Assembly: GCA_965217205.1 (NCBI GenBank)
Contig: OZ244254.1
Coordinates: forward strand, 1,860,001 to 1,924,000
Direction of reading: 5' to 3'
Source of the DNA: Maricaulis sp947259345
GTDB lineage: Bacteria; Pseudomonadota; Alphaproteobacteria; Caulobacterales; Maricaulaceae
DNA: 64,000 nt
Shown: one piece after another, positions 33,859-42,354 of the stretch
How positions within the stretch are numbered: position 1 is the first letter of the stretch
How the letters are laid out: each line of letters starts with the position of its first letter
Made by a program: the position numbers and the translations under genes
The notes under the pieces: generated by a model
Database searches by the model: none
The model's input: only the letters and a program-made list of their open reading frames with translations
What the model was told of the DNA's origin: nothing

Positions 33859-35732
33859 CAGGCGCCTCCCGGACGGGCATTGCCGAGATCGGCGAAGACG
33901 CCGGCCCGGCTGGACGGGTCGCGTGCCACGACACGGCGCAGGATGTCACGGGCAGGACGTGTGGCCGCGGAGGATCCGCCGCCATGCTCGATCACCACGA
34001 CGCAGGCATATTTGGGATTGTCGGCCGGCGCATAGCACATGAAAAGACCGTGATCGCGCAGGCGCCAGGGCAGGTCTTCCTGGTCGCGCACACCAGCTTC
34101 CCGCTCGGCTGCGGTAATGGAATAGACCTGTGCGGTCCCGGTTTTGCCAGCCATCTCGATATCATCAATACCCAACCCGCCAAGCGAGAAGGACGTACCG
34201 CCCGGTTCTTCGACCACGGCCCGCAATCCGTCTCGGACACGCGCCAAGGCGTCATCACTCACGCCGATATGCGCGGCCGGTGGCAACATGGCATTGCGAT
34301 ACAGTGTGGGCGAGACAGAACGCCCGGATGCCACGCGCGCCGTCATCACGGCCAGCTGAAGCGGCGAAGCCGTCACAAAGCCTTGCCCGATGCCGGTATT
34401 ATAGGTGTCGCCTGTCGACCAGCCCTGATTATAGCGGGACCGTTTCCAGGCCGGATTGGGCATATTGCCCCGCCGCACGCCGGCGATACCGATATCGAAT
34501 TGCTCGCCAATCCCGAAGCGTGTGGCCATCTCGTGCAAGCGATCAATACCGAGCCGCTCGGCGATCTCGTAAAAGTAGATATCGCAGGACGTCTTGACCG
34601 CCTCGCGGAGATTGACCGAACCATGGCCCCTGCGGCGCCAGCAGTGAAACTCCCGATCGCCCAGGCGAACAGAGCCCGTGCAGCGCACGGTTTCACCGGG
34701 CGGCGCAACGCCGTGCTCCAGCGCTGCCGCGGCAACAACCGCCTTGAAAGTCGAACCAGGCGGGTAAGTCCCCTGAATTGATTTTTGAAACAGCGGATTG
34801 CGATCATTCTCTCGCAAGGCGGCATAGTCTGCCGACGAGATGCCGCCAACAAAGAGATTGGGATCAAAGCTCGGCGCAGAAACCAGGGCAATCAGCTCAC
34901 CGGTATTGACGTCCATGACCACTGCAGAGCCACTTTCCTGGCCGAGACGTTCATGGGCATAGCGCTGGATATCGGCATCCAGGGTCAATACCACGTCTCG
35001 TCCGGCATCCGGCTCGGTGGATTGCTCAGGCAATTCCCGGATCACCCGACCGCGCGCATTGACCTCGGTCTTGAGCGCACCGGCCTGGCCGCGCAAATCA
35101 CTCTCGCGCGCAATCTCCACACCGGTCTTGCCAATGCGAAAACCCGGATGTCGCAAGAGCCGCTCGGCTTCGCGCGGATTATTGGCAATGTCCTCGTCAT
35201 TGGGCGGCTGCACATAACCGAGCACATGCGCGAAGGCGGGGCCGAAGGGGTAGGAACGAACCTCCCCCACATCCGGGGTCACACCGGCGAGGTCGGGCGC
35301 GTTCAAATTGATCGAGGCGAAAGTATGCCAGTCCAGGTCATCGGCGACCGTGATGGCGTGGAAGCTTCGCTGGCTGCGGGCGGTGCGCAGAATTCGCTCG
35401 CGATCATACTCGCCCAGCGGCAGGAAGGGCTGAAGCCGGTCGAGCGCCGAGGCCACATCCCCGGACTGTTCCGGTACCAGCAAGACACGATAACTGTCGC
35501 GATTATCGGCAACCGCCACCCCAAAGCGGTCGAGAATGCGTCCGCGTGAGGGCGGCAGGAGATTGAAGTTGAACTGATTGTCTTCCGACATCAGCCGATA
35601 GCGCTCGGTCTCCAATACCTGCAAGGAATACAGCCGTGCGCCCAGGCCCAGGAAAGCCAGCCCGCCCGCGCCCGCCATCAGCAGGGCACGCCGGGTGAAT
35701 TTGAGATCCTGTTCCTGACGGTCAGCGCGCAT
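33858..35732 (-). CDS. mrdA: Penicillin-binding protein 2 (transpeptidase)
   Basis: A 624-residue class B PBP. An N-terminal anchor lies at residues 17-35, a dimerisation region follows with SRGRILDRFG, and the transpeptidase domain carries Ser327 and Lys330 in PPGSTFK, Ser382-Cys-Asp384 as the SxN-position motif, and KTG at 530-532. The SxD variant at the second motif is common in PBP2. It cross-links peptidoglycan for the elongasome together with RodA. It follows mreD by 12 bases. Confidence 0.96.
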   Translation of the reverse strand: MRADRQEQDLKFTRRALLMAGAGGLAFLGLGARLYSLQVLETERYRLMSEDNQFNFNLLPPSRGRILDRFGVAVADNRDSYRVLLVPEQSGDVASALDRLQPFLPLGEYDRERILRTARSQRSFHAITVADDLDWHTFASINLNAPDLAGVTPDVGEVRSYPFGPAFAHVLGYVQPPNDEDIANNPREAERLLRHPGFRIGKTGVEIARESDLRGQAGALKTEVNARGRVIRELPEQSTEPDAGRDVVLTLDADIQRYAHERLGQESGSAVVMDVNTGELIALVSAPSFDPNLFVGGISSADYAALRENDRNPLFQKSIQGTYPPGSTFKAVVAAAALEHGVAPPGETVRCTGSVRLGDREFHCWRRRGHGSVNLREAVKTSCDIYFYEIAERLGIDRLHEMATRFGIGEQFDIGIAGVRRGNMPNPAWKRSRYNQGWSTGDTYNTGIGQGFVTASPLQLAVMTARVASGRSVSPTLYRNAMLPPAAHIGVSDDALARVRDGLRAVVEEPGGTSFSLGGLGIDDIEMAGKTGTAQVYSITAAEREAGVRDQEDLPWRLRDHGLFMCYAPADNPKYACVVVIEHGGGSSAATRPARDILRRVVARDPSSRAGVFADLGNARPGGA

Positions 35733-35744
35733 GAGAAGCTGTCA

Positions 35745-36266
35745 TCACCCCCCGATAAAGCCCGAGCCGCGAGAACGGCGGCGCCGCAGGACCAGATAGG
35801 CCGGCAGCGGGAACATGAGGATGGAGGCCACGATTTCGATCACCAGGGGCTGCAGGTCGGCCATCTGCTCGAGCGCGAAACTGCCCGCAGCGAAGGCAAT
35901 GCCGTGCGCCAGCAGGAGCGTTGCGCCAAAGCGCAGCAGGACCGGCGGCAGATCGCGCGGCATGCCGTCCTCGCCACGAAAACGGAAGACCGAGATCGAT
36001 ACCAGATAGGCCAGCGCCCAAACGCCCATCGGCGCTCCGGTGAGCAAATCCTGGGTCAGGCCGATCGCGAACACGGCGATCGGCGGCATGAAGTGCGGCC
36101 GGACATTGGCCCACAGGAAGATCGCCATCAGCGTCCAGGTCGGCATGATGGTCAGCCCGTCGACAAGGCGTGTCGGAGAGGCCTGGATGATGAGGGCGAC
36201 CAGGACCGAGGCGATACAGCCGGTCGCGGCCAGCCAGGGCGAATTGCGATCCGTTGGCTTCCTCAC
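35745..36266 (-). CDS. mreD: Rod shape-determining protein MreD
   Basis: A 173-residue membrane protein with five or six helices and few conserved residues, as is usual for MreD. The stretch TIMPTWTLMAIFLWANVRPH and the GLTQDLLTGAPMGVWALAYL segment match the family. Its position between mreC and mrdA confirms the call. The MreD ATG overlaps the mreC stop by four bases. Confidence 0.92.
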   Translation of the reverse strand: MRKPTDRNSPWLAATGCIASVLVALIIQASPTRLVDGLTIMPTWTLMAIFLWANVRPHFMPPIAVFAIGLTQDLLTGAPMGVWALAYLVSISVFRFRGEDGMPRDLPPVLLRFGATLLLAHGIAFAAGSFALEQMADLQPLVIEIVASILMFPLPAYLVLRRRRSRGSGFIGG

Positions 36267-37294
36267 CGGTTATCCTCCGTCGCGGTCCCGTCGGACGCGG
36301 CTACGTCATCGCCTGCGCCATTGCCTGCACCTTGGTCAGCGTCTTCGCCCAAGCTACTTGCCTCGCCTGAGCTATCAGCCGCTGGCTCGATCACCAACTG
36401 ATCGGCAATCAGCGGACCTTCAGTTGCCGGAATTTCCGCTTCGACCTCCTGGTCCGGCGGGGTCACGCGTCGGAAAGGCCAGACCCAGACGAAATCAACC
36501 GGCGCCTGATCGGAATAGAGCCGAACCCGCCAGCCACCGTCGCGCGTGGCCACGGCCTCCCCGACGGGCAGGCCGCGCGGCAGGATGCCGTCATCACCGG
36601 AAGAGACGATGCGATCGCCCGGCTCGATGTCCGGCGCCCGTCCGACATAGTCGAGCCGCGGAAACTCCGAATTGTCACCCACCAGGATAGCACGGGCATT
36701 GGAGCGGTCCGCCATCACGGGCACGCGAGAATTGAGGTCGGTCAGCAGGAGTACGCGTGCGGACCGGCGCCCGGTCTCATAGACCCGGCCCACCAGGCCA
36801 TAAAGATTGATCACCGGATAGCCGTCGCGGATCCCGGCCTCGCTGCCGCGGCCGATCAGGCGGGCGCGGACGAAGGGGCCACGCGGATCGGCCACGGTCC
36901 AGGCGCCGATGCGGTCCTCGATGGCGGCGCTTTCAACGTCGAGCGCATCCTCATAGACCTCGATACGGTCACGCTGGCGGTAGGCGAGATCTTCCCAGTA
37001 GCGCGCTTCGATCAATTGCTGGCGCAACCGGGCATTCTCCTGGGCCAACTCACCCTGCCGACGCCAATAGGGACCGATATTCTTGATCGCCCGCAGCGGC
37101 TGGGCGACAAGATCGAGCAAGGGGGCGGAGACATCCGTGAAGCCGGCCCGAAAGCTGGCAAAGGGGGCTGAGCGGGAGGCCGGACGATCAAAGGCAATCA
37201 ACGCGCCGGACACGACGAGAAGGGCAATGAACAGCGTCCGCGAGAAGCGGACACCCTGATCACCATCATGTCGTGTCGAGCGTCGCGACGCCAA
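36263..37294 (-). CDS. mreC: Rod shape-determining protein MreC
   Basis: A 343-residue protein with one N-terminal membrane helix at about residues 17-34, a coiled coil around 75-115 (QGELAQENARLRQQLIEARY) and a beta-rich periplasmic core. The core contains GSEAGIRDGYPVINLYGLVG and LLTDLNSRVPVM, and then GDRIVSSGDDGILPRGLPVG, which are MreC hallmarks. The C-terminus is a disordered acidic tail rich in Glu, Asp and Gly. It links MreB filaments to wall enzymes and sits 35 bases after mreB. Confidence 0.95.
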   Translation of the reverse strand: MASRRSTRHDGDQGVRFSRTLFIALLVVSGALIAFDRPASRSAPFASFRAGFTDVSAPLLDLVAQPLRAIKNIGPYWRRQGELAQENARLRQQLIEARYWEDLAYRQRDRIEVYEDALDVESAAIEDRIGAWTVADPRGPFVRARLIGRGSEAGIRDGYPVINLYGLVGRVYETGRRSARVLLLTDLNSRVPVMADRSNARAILVGDNSEFPRLDYVGRAPDIEPGDRIVSSGDDGILPRGLPVGEAVATRDGGWRVRLYSDQAPVDFVWVWPFRRVTPPDQEVEAEIPATEGPLIADQLVIEPAADSSGEASSLGEDADQGAGNGAGDDVAASDGTATEDNR

Positions 37295-37329
37295 CGCCTC
37301 ACTCCTTCTCCCCCGTTACGAGGTGGAGA

Positions 37330-38370
37330 TTACACCGCTTCGGAGAGGATGGGACGCCAGATCCGAAGGTCCTCCACGGCCTTGCCACAGCCCAGCACCA
37401 CGCAGGACAGGGCTTCATCAGCCAGGCTCACCGGCAGCCCGGTCCGTTCGCGCAGCTCAGTGTCGAGATTGCGCAGCAGCGCCCCGCCACCGGTCAGAAC
37501 GATACCCTTGTCAACGATATCGGCCGCCAATTCCGGCGGTGTGGCTTCGAGTGCCTGCTTGACCGCTTCGACAATCTGCTCGACCGGCTCGGACAGGCTG
37601 TCAGCGATCATCGCTTCGGTCACCGCGATCTCGCGCGGCACGCCATTCATCAGGTCGCGCCCCTTGATATCCAGTGACAGGCCTTCGCCCTTCACCGGCG
37701 GCATGGCCGACCCGATTTCCTTCTTGATCCGCTCGGCCGAGGTCTCGCCGATCAGAAGGTTCGCCGAGCGGCGGATATAGTTGATGATGGCTTCGTCCAT
37801 CTTGTCGCCGCCGACGCGGACCGAGCGAGAATAGACAATGCCCGAGAGCGACATCACGGCCACCTCGGTGGTCCCGCCACCGATATCGACGATCATCGAG
37901 CCGGTCGGCTCATCGATCGGCAGGCCGGCGCCGACAGCCGCGGCCATCGGCTCGTCGATCAGATAGACTTTGCGCGCACCGGCGCCCAGAGCGCTTTCAT
38001 GGATCGCGCGGCGCTCGACGGCGGTGGCGCCGGAGGGCACACAGATCACCACTTGCGGGCTGACCATGGCGCGGCGGTTATGCACTTTCTGGATGAAGTG
38101 CTTGATCATTTCCTCGGCGACATCGAAGTCGGCAATGACACCATCGCGCATCGGGCGGATGGCTTCGACATTGCCGGGTGTCTTGCCGAGCATGAGCTTG
38201 GCCTCGGCGCCAACCGCCTGCACGTGCTTGCGGCCCTTCTCCACCTTGTAGGCGACGACGGACGGCTCGTTGAGCACGACACCCCGGCCTTTGACGTAAA
38301 CGAGCGTATTCGCCGTTCCAAGGTCGATGGCGATATCCGCAGAGAGCAAACCGAAGAGGCTGTTGAGCAT
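37330..38370 (-). CDS. mreB: Actin-like cytoskeletal protein MreB
   Basis: A 346-residue bacterial actin. The phosphate-1 loop DLGTANTLV lies at 16-24, phosphate-2 region IVDIGGGTTEVAVMSL follows mid-protein, and the adenosine segment GIVLTGGGALLRNL is near the C-terminus. It polymerises on the membrane and directs wall synthesis along the cell side. The upstream frame extends to 38445, but ATG 38370 (MLNSLFGLLSADIAIDLG) is the family start. First gene of the operon; the promoter should lie in 38371-38541. Confidence 0.97.
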   Translation of the reverse strand: MLNSLFGLLSADIAIDLGTANTLVYVKGRGVVLNEPSVVAYKVEKGRKHVQAVGAEAKLMLGKTPGNVEAIRPMRDGVIADFDVAEEMIKHFIQKVHNRRAMVSPQVVICVPSGATAVERRAIHESALGAGARKVYLIDEPMAAAVGAGLPIDEPTGSMIVDIGGGTTEVAVMSLSGIVYSRSVRVGGDKMDEAIINYIRRSANLLIGETSAERIKKEIGSAMPPVKGEGLSLDIKGRDLMNGVPREIAVTEAMIADSLSEPVEQIVEAVKQALEATPPELAADIVDKGIVLTGGGALLRNLDTELRERTGLPVSLADEALSCVVLGCGKAVEDLRIWRPILSEAV

Positions 38371-38541
38371 GGGGGCGCTGGGTCTCGAAAAGTGTGGCGG
38401 CAAAGCCGCGATGCAACTGTTTTTCTTGTGCGATGCTCCGCGCAAGATTGCAAGGGGCGCACCAGCATTCCCGGTGATACCGGGCAGGTGTTAACCAGTC
38501 TTTAGGACAGTGATCCGGGTTTGCGACCTTATCAGCCCCGA

Positions 38542-39279
38542 TCAAGGCTCTTTGGCGGCATCATCCGGTTCAACCGCAGCCGGCGTACGATTGCGCCGCA
38601 ACCAGCCACGCGCCACAAGCATGATACCGATCCAGGCCAGGGCTGCTGCCGCGAAGGCAATGCCAAGCAAGACCTTGCCCTCGCTCAACATGGTGCGAAT
38701 GCTTTCGCCCATCAGCGCGACAATGAAGATTTTCGGCGCCGAACCGAGCATCGTCCCCAGGGCGAAGGCCCAATAGGGCGTACGGGCGACGCCAAACCCC
38801 ATATTGACCATGATGAAGGGCCCGGAGGGTACCCAGCGCACGACCATCGAGGCGAGCAAGCCATTGCGACCGATGAAATCGGAGATGCGATTGGCCCAGT
38901 CACCGCCATAGCGTTTGAGAATATCGGCGCCGAAAAAGCGACCGACGACATAATTCACGGCAGCAGAAAACTGGGTCGCGACAAAGGCATAGATGGCCCC
39001 TGTGGTCGGTCCGAACGCAACAAGGGACGCCGCGATCAGCCCGAATTGGGGCGCACCCAGAAAAGACAGGGCGGTAAAAACAAGAATGGTCAGCGGCAGC
39101 GCATACCATTCACTGGCCGAGGCCCGGAACCAGCTACCCGCAGCCCCCGGCTCGATATCGAGCACGAAGCGGCCGATCAGGAAAACCAGGGCCACGATGA
39201 AGAAGAGCGCGACCGACACAGCGATGGCCCGCGCGGCACGCGCGTCCATTCGCAAAAAGAAATCAGTCAGTCGGTTCAT
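38542..39279 (-). CDS. TVP38/TMEM64 (VTT-domain) membrane protein
   Basis: A 245-residue membrane protein. The central VTT domain contains FLGAPQFGLIAASLVAFGPT, the FVATQFSAAVNYVVGRFFGA segment, and RWVPSGPFIMVNMGFGVAR, where Pro and Gly residues resemble the re-entrant loops of DedA relatives. DedA/VTT proteins handle lipid carriers or phospholipid scrambling. Nothing in the context identifies its substrate. It is followed by mreB on the same strand after 171 bases, so it is probably separate. Confidence 0.83.
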   Translation of the reverse strand: MNRLTDFFLRMDARAARAIAVSVALFFIVALVFLIGRFVLDIEPGAAGSWFRASASEWYALPLTILVFTALSFLGAPQFGLIAASLVAFGPTTGAIYAFVATQFSAAVNYVVGRFFGADILKRYGGDWANRISDFIGRNGLLASMVVRWVPSGPFIMVNMGFGVARTPYWAFALGTMLGSAPKIFIVALMGESIRTMLSEGKVLLGIAFAAAALAWIGIMLVARGWLRRNRTPAAVEPDDAAKEP

Positions 39280-39342
39280 CGCGACACGGGTCCGGTCAAG
39301 ACGGAAGAGCGCCTAACTAAGCACGCTTTGCGCACCGGGCAA

Positions 39343-39867
39343 TCAGTCAGCGCCGTTTTCCTGGCTGGCGGGCTCACCTGTCATGTCCACCGCCTCGCCG
39401 GAGGCGATCGCCGCGAGCTTGGCGCGCTGGATGGCGAGAACCCCCAACTGCTCATCCAGAACCTTGAGAATATCCCGCGCCTCGTCCTGATCGATCCGGC
39501 CCGGAGAGCGCTCGGTCTCGCTGAGGCTTTCCATGATGGCGGAGATATTGCGTGCATTGCGGCGGCTCGCTTCGCCGGCGAGGGCCAGCCAATTGGCATC
39601 GTCAGCCTTCTCGATCGGCAGAAATATGCCTCCCGCCAAGGCGGCCAGATGCTGGGCGGCGGCCGTCGCACCCGACTCGGTCAGCTTGGCGATGCGGGTG
39701 TAGGAAATCTCGTTGGTTGAGTCCGGATCGGCCAGCGCATAGACGCGCGTTCGGCTGAGATCGAGCAATTCCATGACCGTCGGTATCCCGCCGACTTCCT
39801 CGAAAACCCGCGCCACCACCTCCTTGGGCTCGCCATAGCGTCGAACTTTCACTGGATTGAATGACAT
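39343..39867 (-). CDS. Hypothetical DNA-binding-like protein (CII/YdaS-like fold suspected)
   Basis: A 174-residue cytoplasmic protein. The N-terminal 80 residues look like a helix-turn-helix regulator: EEVGGIPTVMELLDLSRTRV, then YALADPDSTNEISYTRIAKL, the pattern of phage CII-like or Cro-like proteins in which DPD marks the turn before the next helix. The C-terminal half is helical and charged. No phage genes are nearby, so it is probably a host protein of this lineage. The call is by pattern and weak at the family level; the gene itself is solid. Confidence 0.6.
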   Translation of the reverse strand: MSFNPVKVRRYGEPKEVVARVFEEVGGIPTVMELLDLSRTRVYALADPDSTNEISYTRIAKLTESGATAAAQHLAALAGGIFLPIEKADDANWLALAGEASRRNARNISAIMESLSETERSPGRIDQDEARDILKVLDEQLGVLAIQRAKLAAIASGEAVDMTGEPASQENGAD

Positions 39868-39930
39868 GTTTCGCCCCCGCGCGCGATTCTGCTTCCGAAT
39901 ATCCCTATTACAGGTGGCGCGCCTTATTGG

Positions 39931-40935
39931 CTATTTCGTGGCACCGTAAATCCGTCGACGCAGATCCGCCCCGGCCGCCTCGATCGGGAGAGCCCGGTCA
40001 GCCGCCCGCTCGGCCTTCATCGCATCACCCGCCTCATAGGTTTCGACCCATTTGCGGGCAAAGCGGTCGCTTTCAATGTCTGCCATCGCCTGGTCGAACA
40101 CCGCTTTCAGCGCGGGACCGGCAATCTTGCCCTCGATCTGGCGCGCGCCGAATTCGGCGGTGTCAGAAATCGCCTCATACATGCCGGCGATCCCCCGCGC
40201 CTGAATCAGGTCGGCGAGATATTTGATCTCGTGGACGCAGTCGATATAGGCCATGCGCTCGCTGACACCGGCGGCCACCAGACGCTCATAGCTCGCCTTG
40301 GCCAGTGCGACCAAGCCGCCGACCAGAACAACCTGCTCGCCGAACAGATCGGAGACCGTTTCCTCGCGGAAGGTCGTCGGGAAGATGCCGACCTCTCCCG
40401 AGCCGATGGCGGCGAGATAGGCCAGAGCCAGCTCCCGCGCGCGCCCGGACGCATCCTGATGGACCGCCCAGAAGCCGATCAGGCCTTTGCCTTTTTCATA
40501 CTCCTGACGCACCGCCCCGCCCGGCCCCTTGGCGGCCGCAAGGATGATATCGGCATCCGCCGGCGGCTCGATCAGGCCGTAATGAATGGAAAACCCATGA
40601 CACAGGATCAGGGCCTGCCCGGGTTTGCGAAACGGCAGGATCGAGTCGGACCAGATCTGGCGGTGCGCCTCGTCGGCCGCCAGCAGGGAAATCGCGTCTG
40701 CCCAGGCAGCCGCCTCCGGCAAGGCGATTACCTCGAACCCGTCCGCCTCCGCCTTGGCACGCGAGGGTGACCCGTCGCGCAAGGCGATGCGGATTTCGCG
40801 CACGCCGCTTTCGCGCAGGCAGAGTGCGTGCGAGCGCCCGTGATTGCCATAGCCGACAATCGCGAGCCGGCACTGTCTTACAGGTTCAAGATCGATATCA
40901 GCTGTGTATAGCGGCTCACTCGTCTCCACCGTCAT
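39931..40935 (-). CDS. Divergent ketol-acid reductoisomerase (class I KARI-like)
   Basis: A 334-residue protein with both KARI domains. The Rossmann domain begins RLAIVGYGNHGRSHALCLRE, with NADP loop LRDGSPS and HGFSIHYG. The helical domain keeps KGPGG (Lys136), Asp196 and Glu200 in DLFGEQ, Glu236 in CVHEIK and Ser257. The usual glutamate equivalent to Glu226 is Asp232 (YIDC instead of FEC). The canonical enzyme makes branched-chain amino acid precursors with ilvBH, absent here. Because of the divergence and odd context it may be a paralogue with another substrate. Its start lies inside the 3' end of the preceding gene (20-base overlap). Confidence 0.75.
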   Translation of the reverse strand: MTVETSEPLYTADIDLEPVRQCRLAIVGYGNHGRSHALCLRESGVREIRIALRDGSPSRAKAEADGFEVIALPEAAAWADAISLLAADEAHRQIWSDSILPFRKPGQALILCHGFSIHYGLIEPPADADIILAAAKGPGGAVRQEYEKGKGLIGFWAVHQDASGRARELALAYLAAIGSGEVGIFPTTFREETVSDLFGEQVVLVGGLVALAKASYERLVAAGVSERMAYIDCVHEIKYLADLIQARGIAGMYEAISDTAEFGARQIEGKIAGPALKAVFDQAMADIESDRFARKWVETYEAGDAMKAERAADRALPIEAAGADLRRRIYGATK

Positions 40936-41431
40936 CGGACGACTCACTCCCGGCTGGCTCGGGCCGATAGGACGGGTCTTCCGTGCCCATGTCCAGCAGG
41001 CCGCGCCACTTGCCGTCTTCATTGCGGTGCCAGACCGTGACATAGGTCCCGCGCGCCACCGGTGCGGACGCGCTGTCGCCATCGGTATGAATGCTCCAGA
41101 CACCCCAGGTGACGCCAAAATCATCGCCACTCCCGGCAAAGCCTTCCGATGGCTCCCAGTGAAGCAGGGTATCGCCGGTGAAAGCCGCGTAGAGCGGAGC
41201 GATATTCTCTGTCCCGATGACCGGCTCCGGCGTGCCGCGGACCAGGCGCCCCTCGGTCGGATCCATCCATTGTCCGAAGGCCGCGGCGGCCCCCTCTTCG
41301 GCGGCCATGGCAGCAAAGTCGCGGTCGGCCTGCAGGATAGCGGCAACCGTATCCGCCGGGCTCTGGGCCAGCACTGGTCCGGCAAGGACCATGGCCAGGG
41401 CCAGGCTCGCACTTGTGATCAGTGTTTTCAT
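40916..41431 (-). CDS. Exported NTF2-like (SnoaL/DUF4440-type) protein
   Basis: A 171-residue secreted protein. Signal peptide MKTLITSASLALAMVLAGPV ends near LAQSPAD. The mature part has the NTF2-like order: helix ILQADRDFAAMAAEEGAAAA, GTENIAPLYAAF, then a sheet ending YVTVWHRNEDGKWRGLLDM with a typical WRGLLDMG finish. The C-terminus is acidic. The four-base ATGA overlap with miaA shows co-translation. Function unknown; relatives include ketosteroid-isomerase-like proteins. Confidence 0.78.
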   Translation of the reverse strand: MKTLITSASLALAMVLAGPVLAQSPADTVAAILQADRDFAAMAAEEGAAAAFGQWMDPTEGRLVRGTPEPVIGTENIAPLYAAFTGDTLLHWEPSEGFAGSGDDFGVTWGVWSIHTDGDSASAPVARGTYVTVWHRNEDGKWRGLLDMGTEDPSYRPEPAGSESSDDGGDE

Positions 41432-42354
41432 GTCGCTTCCCCCTCCAGCATGACAGCCAGCGCCTCGCGGGCAGTGACCGGATCGAGGGAGGTTATGCGA
41501 TCCCAGCTGGCCGCTTGATTACGAAACCATGTCCCCTGCCGTTTGGCGTAGCGGCGACTGTCCCGCTTGGCGAGATCGACTGCCTCGTCGAATGTCATCT
41601 CGCCGCGCAGATGCGCCATCAGCTGGGGCACGCCAAGGGCTTTGCAGGCGGGCAGGTCCGGATCGAGACCGCGGGCGGCGAAGTTGGCCACCTCATCCAG
41701 CGCGCCCATATCGAGCATGCGGTCGAAACGGGTATCAATCCTGGCGTAGAGCGCCTCGCGATCCGGCTCGATGACGATCCCGCGCCATGTCCCCGCAACC
41801 AGGGGCGCCACCGTATCGGCCTGGAAGGCGCTCAATGGACGCCCGGTCTCAATGGCGACCTCGACGATGCGCATCAGGCGCTGGCGGTCCGCAGCCTCGA
41901 CGCGCCTTGCAGCCACAGGGTCAAGCCGCAGGGCTTCAGCGCGCAGGCCGGACAGGCCGGCCGCGTCCAGCATGTTGGCGACATGTTTGCGAGTGGCGTC
42001 GCTGATCTCCGGCACCGCAGCCAGACCGCGTACCAGCGCGTTGAAGTACAGACCGGTACCGCCCACCAGTATCGGCACCCGGCCCCGTGCCCGACACGCG
42101 CCGATCAGGGCCAGCACATCGCGCGTCCACTCCCCGACCGAATAGCGCACGGCCGGATCGATGGTGCCGAAGAGATGGTGTGGCGCCTGCGCCCGCTCGT
42201 GGGCATCGGGCTGGGCCGTGATCAGGGGCAAGCCATCATAGACCTGCATGGAATCGGCGTTGATGATCTCCCCGCCGAGCGATTCCGCGGCTGCCAGCGA
42301 GAGCGCGGTCTTGCCCGCCGCCGTTGGGCCCGCAATCAGCAGGCAGGGCGTCAC
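41428..42354 (-). CDS. miaA: tRNA dimethylallyltransferase MiaA
   Basis: A 308-residue enzyme that adds the isopentenyl group to A37 of tRNAs reading U-starting codons. The P-loop is GPTAAGKTALS at residues 9-19. INADSMQVYDGL and GGTGLYFNALVRGL are MiaA signatures, and the C-terminal RDSRRYAKRQGTWFRN binds tRNA. It overlaps the degP-like gene (4 bases) upstream and the NTF2-like gene downstream. Confidence 0.96.
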   Translation of the reverse strand: MTPCLLIAGPTAAGKTALSLAAAESLGGEIINADSMQVYDGLPLITAQPDAHERAQAPHHLFGTIDPAVRYSVGEWTRDVLALIGACRARGRVPILVGGTGLYFNALVRGLAAVPEISDATRKHVANMLDAAGLSGLRAEALRLDPVAARRVEAADRQRLMRIVEVAIETGRPLSAFQADTVAPLVAGTWRGIVIEPDREALYARIDTRFDRMLDMGALDEVANFAARGLDPDLPACKALGVPQLMAHLRGEMTFDEAVDLAKRDSRRYAKRQGTWFRNQAASWDRITSLDPVTAREALAVMLEGEAT

